From CBDBCU01 sp965203435 (GTDB lineage Bacteria; Chloroflexota; Dehalococcoidia; Lucifugimonadales; UBA3495), in contig CBDBCU010000002.1 in the NCBI GenBank assembly GCA_965203435.1, positions 310,001 through 374,000 of the forward strand: a stretch of DNA of 64,000 bases, in the 5' to 3' direction. Made by a program: the position numbers and the translations under genes. Below the pieces are notes generated by a model that was not told where the DNA came from, made no database searches, and saw nothing but the letters and a program-made list of their open reading frames with translations. Positions 61,337 to 64,000 of the stretch are shown one piece after another. Each line of letters starts with the position of its first letter. Position 1 is the first letter of the stretch.

Positions 61337-62299
61337 ATGACTCCTGCCGTCGCTGACATTGCCGACCTGGTAAAAATTATGCGGGAACAGCCCGAATGGG
61401 CCGAAACCCTGCGCTCGGTGCTTTTGAGCCAGGAACTGCTGGAACTGCCGGAAAAGATGGCCCAGCTGACCGTCCGGCTCGAGGAATTCATCGCCCAGCA
61501 GACGGAAACCAACCGGATTGTCGCCGAGCAGCTGGCTCAGTTGACCGCCCAAGTGTCCCGGCTGACCGAGCAACTGGCCCAGCTGACCGCCCGGCTGGAG
61601 GAGTTCATCGCCGAGCAAAGGGAAGTCAACCGGGTGGTCGCGGAGCGGCTGGCCCGGCTGGAAACGGATGTAGCCGAGCTGAAAGCCACCACCGGCCGGC
61701 TGGAAACGGATGTAGCCGAGCTGAAAGCCACCACCGGCCGGCTGGAAACGGACACGGCCGAGCTGAAGTCGGACACTGCCGAGCTGAAGTCGGACGCGGC
61801 CGATATGAGAGCCATCTTGCGCCGCTTGGAGGGCACGGTAGGCCGCTTGCAAGGCGCGGAGCTGGAACGGCATATCCACGCCAACATTGCCGGGATGGTC
61901 TGCACTCCCCTGGGAATCCGACATCCCCGGGTGCTGAAAAGCGTGGTGGTGTCGACCGTCCCGGAGTTGTTCAACCTCCTGCATCCGGCCCAGGACGACG
62001 GGCGCATTGACCAGACCCAGTTCGACCGCCTGATGCAGACCGACATCATCCTGTCGGCCCGGGCCGGCAACGCTCAGCGGATTTATGTGGCCATCGAAAT
62101 ATCCCGGACGGTGTATGACGAGGACTTGACCCGGGCCCGGGAGCGGGCGGACATCCTGGCCGCGGCCAGTGGTACCCCGGCTTTGGCTCTGGTCATCGGC
62201 TACATCATCCCGCCGCCGCAACGCCGGAAAGCCGAGGAACTGGGCGTTCATTTGATGGAAACGGCCCGTCTCGCCGCGTTCGGAGAGGATACGGATTAG
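61337..62299 (+). CDS. Coiled-coil protein with PD-(D/E)XK-like C-terminal domain, copy 2
   Basis: 320 residues, a close paralogue of the 21.2-kb protein. The N-terminal coiled coil (MPEW-type start, then LTVRLEEFIAQQTETNR) is followed by a tandem array of a 14-residue unit, TGRLETDVAELKAT, repeated exactly at the DNA level (42-bp period). The C-terminal domain has TDIILSARAGNAQRIYVAIEIS and GYIIPPPQRRKAEELGV. Length differences between the paralogues lie mostly in the heptad arrays. ATG 61337 follows AAGAGGTG. Role unknown. Confidence 0.72.
   Translation: MTPAVADIADLVKIMREQPEWAETLRSVLLSQELLELPEKMAQLTVRLEEFIAQQTETNRIVAEQLAQLTAQVSRLTEQLAQLTARLEEFIAEQREVNRVVAERLARLETDVAELKATTGRLETDVAELKATTGRLETDTAELKSDTAELKSDAADMRAILRRLEGTVGRLQGAELERHIHANIAGMVCTPLGIRHPRVLKSVVVSTVPELFNLLHPAQDDGRIDQTQFDRLMQTDIILSARAGNAQRIYVAIEISRTVYDEDLTRARERADILAAASGTPALALVIGYIIPPPQRRKAEELGVHLMETARLAAFGEDTD
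61658..61755 (+). repeat. 42-bp tandem repeat in coiled-coil region
   Basis: CTGGAAACGGATGTAGCCGA begins at 61658 and 61700 with identical 42-bp units. A third, diverged unit begins at 61742. Confidence 0.85.
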
Positions 62300-62400
62300 G
62301 CGGCCGGCTATCAGCGCCGCGGCCGGGCAAATAAACCGCCGGCCAAGGCTTTCCCCCGGCCGGCGTCCCTACCGTCCTCCCTATGCCAGCGGAAATCCGG

Positions 62401-63384
62401 TCACTCCCCCATTGCCAGCAGCGGGCCGCCGCCGCGTTCTACCAGGGCCAGCCGGGCATCGGCCGCCAGTTGATGCGGGCTGTGGGTCAGGCCCCGCACT
62501 TTGGCTTGCACCGCTTGGCCGCCATCCGGCGCGCCGATGAACACCGTCAGCAGCATCAGCTCGCCCTCGGATTGGGCATAGGCTCCGACCGGCAGTTGGC
62601 AGCCGCCGCCCAGCATTTCCAGAAAAGCCCGCTCGGCCGTGGCGGCGTAGCGGGCCGGGGCATTATCCACCGCCCGCAGCAATCGCCGCATTCGGTCATC
62701 CTCGGCCCGGATTTCCACCGCCAATACCCCCTGACCCGGCGGCGGCACAAAGCGCTGCGGCGACAGATATTCGGCAATGGCCGACTCCAAGCCCAACCGC
62801 CGCAGGCCGGCCGCCGCCAATACCGCCCCGTCGCACTCAATCCCGCCGGCTTTCCGCAAGCGGGTTTCCACGCTGCCGCGCAGGGGTACCACGACTAAAT
62901 CCGGCCTATGCTGCAACAATTGGGCTTGCCGGCGGGGGCTGCTGGTGCCAATGCGCGCCCCCGGCGGCAGCTGTTCCAAAGGGCAATTCCAGCGGTTGAC
63001 CAGCACATCCCGGGGATCCTCCCGCGGCAATAGCGCCCCCAAGGCCAACCCCTCCGGCAGGCGGGTGGGCAAATCCTTGAGACTGTGGACCGCCAGATCC
63101 AATTGCCCGGAACGCAGTTGTTGCTCAATTTCCCGCACAAAAACGCCCAGTCCCATCCCGGCCAAAGGCGCGGCGGCATTAGCATCGCCGTGGGTAGTAA
63201 CCGGGATGACTTGAAAATCCACTTCCGGGCAATGGGGACGGAGCTGTTCCAGTACCTCCTCGGTCTGCCGCCGGGCCAAGCGGCTGGCCCGGGTGCCTAC
63301 CCGGACGATATTAGCGGCGGCGGATTCGGCCGTTTGCCCGGCGGCCGGCCGGTCAGCGGCGGCCACGGGGACTCCCCTCGCCAT
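62401..63384 (-). CDS. hemC: Porphobilinogen deaminase
   Basis: 327 residues. It links four porphobilinogens to hydroxymethylbilane, using a dipyrromethane cofactor on the Cys of LGGGCQLPVGAYA (about 255). Motifs RVGTRASRLARRQTEEV, VHSLKDLPT, GTSSPRRQAQL and PPPGQGVLAVE are present. A 27-residue N-terminal extension precedes the conserved start. Its ATG 63384 lies 32 bp inside hemA, so the two are co-translated. Heme biosynthesis via glutamyl-tRNA is implied. Confidence 0.95.
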   Translation of the reverse strand: MARGVPVAAADRPAAGQTAESAAANIVRVGTRASRLARRQTEEVLEQLRPHCPEVDFQVIPVTTHGDANAAAPLAGMGLGVFVREIEQQLRSGQLDLAVHSLKDLPTRLPEGLALGALLPREDPRDVLVNRWNCPLEQLPPGARIGTSSPRRQAQLLQHRPDLVVVPLRGSVETRLRKAGGIECDGAVLAAAGLRRLGLESAIAEYLSPQRFVPPPGQGVLAVEIRAEDDRMRRLLRAVDNAPARYAATAERAFLEMLGGGCQLPVGAYAQSEGELMLLTVFIGAPDGGQAVQAKVRGLTHSPHQLAADARLALVERGGGPLLAMGE

Positions 63385-64000
63385 CCAGGTTAAAAAGTTC
63401 CAGAATCAGCTGCTGCCGGGCCGGGTCTTTGGCTTCCCGCAAATAAATCGTGGGATGATGCAGCAGTTTTTTGACCAGGGCGGTGGTCAGCGCATCCAGT
63501 TGGGCCGCCAATTCCGGCGTATCGCCGGGACTTTCCGCCGCCGTCCCGCTATCCGACTCCGGAGTCGCCGCCGCGGCCGCCGATTCTCGTTCCCGCTGCC
63601 AGCGGCGCAGGGTTTTGTCCACTTCGGCCCGGCGCACCTTTTCGGCGTATTCCCGCAGGGCGGCGATGGCGGAAATGGTGTCCAACGATTCCCACCACTG
63701 CATAAACTTTTCCGTCTCGGCGGCGACCACCTCCTCAGCTTGCGCCGCCGCCCTTGCCAATTCGGCGTTGCCGGCGGCGGAATCGGCCCGCAAAGCGTCA
63801 ATGTCGCACAGGCGGACGCCCTCCAGCAGACCCACCGCCGGGTCAATATCCCGGGGGACGGCAATGTCAATCAGCAGCAGCGGCCGCCCGCCGCGCTGCG
63901 CCATCACTTCCTGCACCGGCTCCCGCCGCAGCAGATAGTCCGGGGCCGCCGTGGCGCTGATGACCGCATCGGACTCGACCAGGGTTTGATACAGCTGCTC
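63353..64000 (-). CDS. hemA: Glutamyl-tRNA reductase, 3' part
   Basis: The window's right edge cuts the gene; about 215 C-terminal codons are present. It reads SDAVISATAAPDYLL, then LLLIDIAVPRDIDPAV, and continues through the dimerisation spine AEEVVAAETEKFMQWWESLDTISAIAALREYAEKVR and ALVKKLLHHPT. It reduces glutamyl-tRNA to glutamate-1-semialdehyde. It overlaps hemC by 32 bp. The catalytic domain lies off the edge. Confidence 0.93.
   Translation of the reverse strand, partial: EQLYQTLVESDAVISATAAPDYLLRREPVQEVMAQRGGRPLLLIDIAVPRDIDPAVGLLEGVRLCDIDALRADSAAGNAELARAAAQAEEVVAAETEKFMQWWESLDTISAIAALREYAEKVRRAEVDKTLRRWQRERESAAAAATPESDSGTAAESPGDTPELAAQLDALTTALVKKLLHHPTIYLREAKDPARQQLILELFNLDGEGSPRGRR

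Noticed and set aside
61136..62251. 371-codon open frame on the minus strand
   Set aside because: It is antisense to coiled-coil copy 2; its repeats are simply the translated complement of the heptad array.

Overview
The window is GC-rich, densely coded bacterial chromosome with no rRNA, tRNA or CRISPR array that I can recognise. The gene content suggests a free-living heterotroph of Chloroflexota (SAR202 / Dehalococcoidia-like) type. It has scattered catabolic enzymes (two MmgE/PrpD proteins, an SMP-30 lactonase, a GlcD-like FAD oxidase, molybdenum-hydroxylase small subunits, a hydantoinase, VOC and CMD proteins), many secreted lipoproteins with Pro/Thr/Ala-rich linkers, and chromosomal housekeeping genes (secA, trpB, lepB, hemA-hemC). 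This placement is inferred from gene families only; no phylogenetic marker was searched.

Layout. 1-2.3 kb: an AAA ATPase (frameshifted) followed by a DUF3226/TOPRIM-like gene, then a wrecked IS5-type transposase. 2.3-5 kb: SMP-30 lactonase and MmgE/PrpD. 5.0-7.0 kb: a HigA-like antitoxin remnant abutting a 1.7-kb element with perfect 15-bp terminal inverted repeats, which holds an IS6-like transposase translationally coupled to a D12-class adenine methyltransferase. 7-12 kb: a 1140-residue GLUG-repeat surface protein and a secreted protein with a C10 tract in its signal-peptide codons. 12-15 kb: FAD oxidase, and a DUF5678 four-repeat protein overlapping a retropepsin-like protease. 15-19.6 kb: CoxS/CoxM/CoxG-like trio, MBL hydrolase, Rieske ferredoxin, signal peptidase I. 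19.9-26 kb: a second secreted protein sharing the N-terminal module of the 11-kb gene, a coiled-coil PD-(D/E)XK-like protein, a polytopic membrane protein with repeat DNA translated inside it, and an SGNH hydrolase. 26-32 kb: a gluzincin lipoprotein and an AapQMP-type amino-acid ABC transporter without its binding protein. 32-37 kb: rhodanese, HicBA-like pair, VOC protein, hydantoinase, and a second small bicistron. 37-44 kb: SecA, a dCTP-deaminase fragment, TrpB, thioredoxin reductase. 44-50 kb: DUF4258/YgiT toxin-antitoxin pair, a membrane heterodisulfide-reductase-like Fe-S protein, a solitary Mrr nuclease, an XRE regulator, a YgjP-like metallopeptidase. 50-57 kb: lipoproteins (including a tandem paralogous pair), a MoxR/ChlI-like AAA ATPase, small hypotheticals, a secreted thioredoxin-fold protein. 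57-64 kb: second MmgE/PrpD, an alpha/beta hydrolase lacking the usual nucleophile, a CMD-family protein, a second coiled-coil PD-(D/E)XK-like protein with its own copy of the promoter, hemC and the 3' end of hemA.

The most striking theme is DNA that moves or varies. At least four families of short palindromic repeats fill almost every intergenic gap: a roughly 110-bp element with two core subfamilies, a roughly 105-bp dRS3-like element with a conserved core, a 28-bp repeat, and one copy of a fourth family. They touch genes directly. One supplies the stop codon of coxG, one replaces the 5' part of a dCTP-deaminase gene, and several 28-bp units are translated inside a membrane protein. The strongest candidates for undescribed biology are the transposase-methyltransferase element, the constant/variable secreted protein family, and the duplicated coiled-coil nuclease-like genes.
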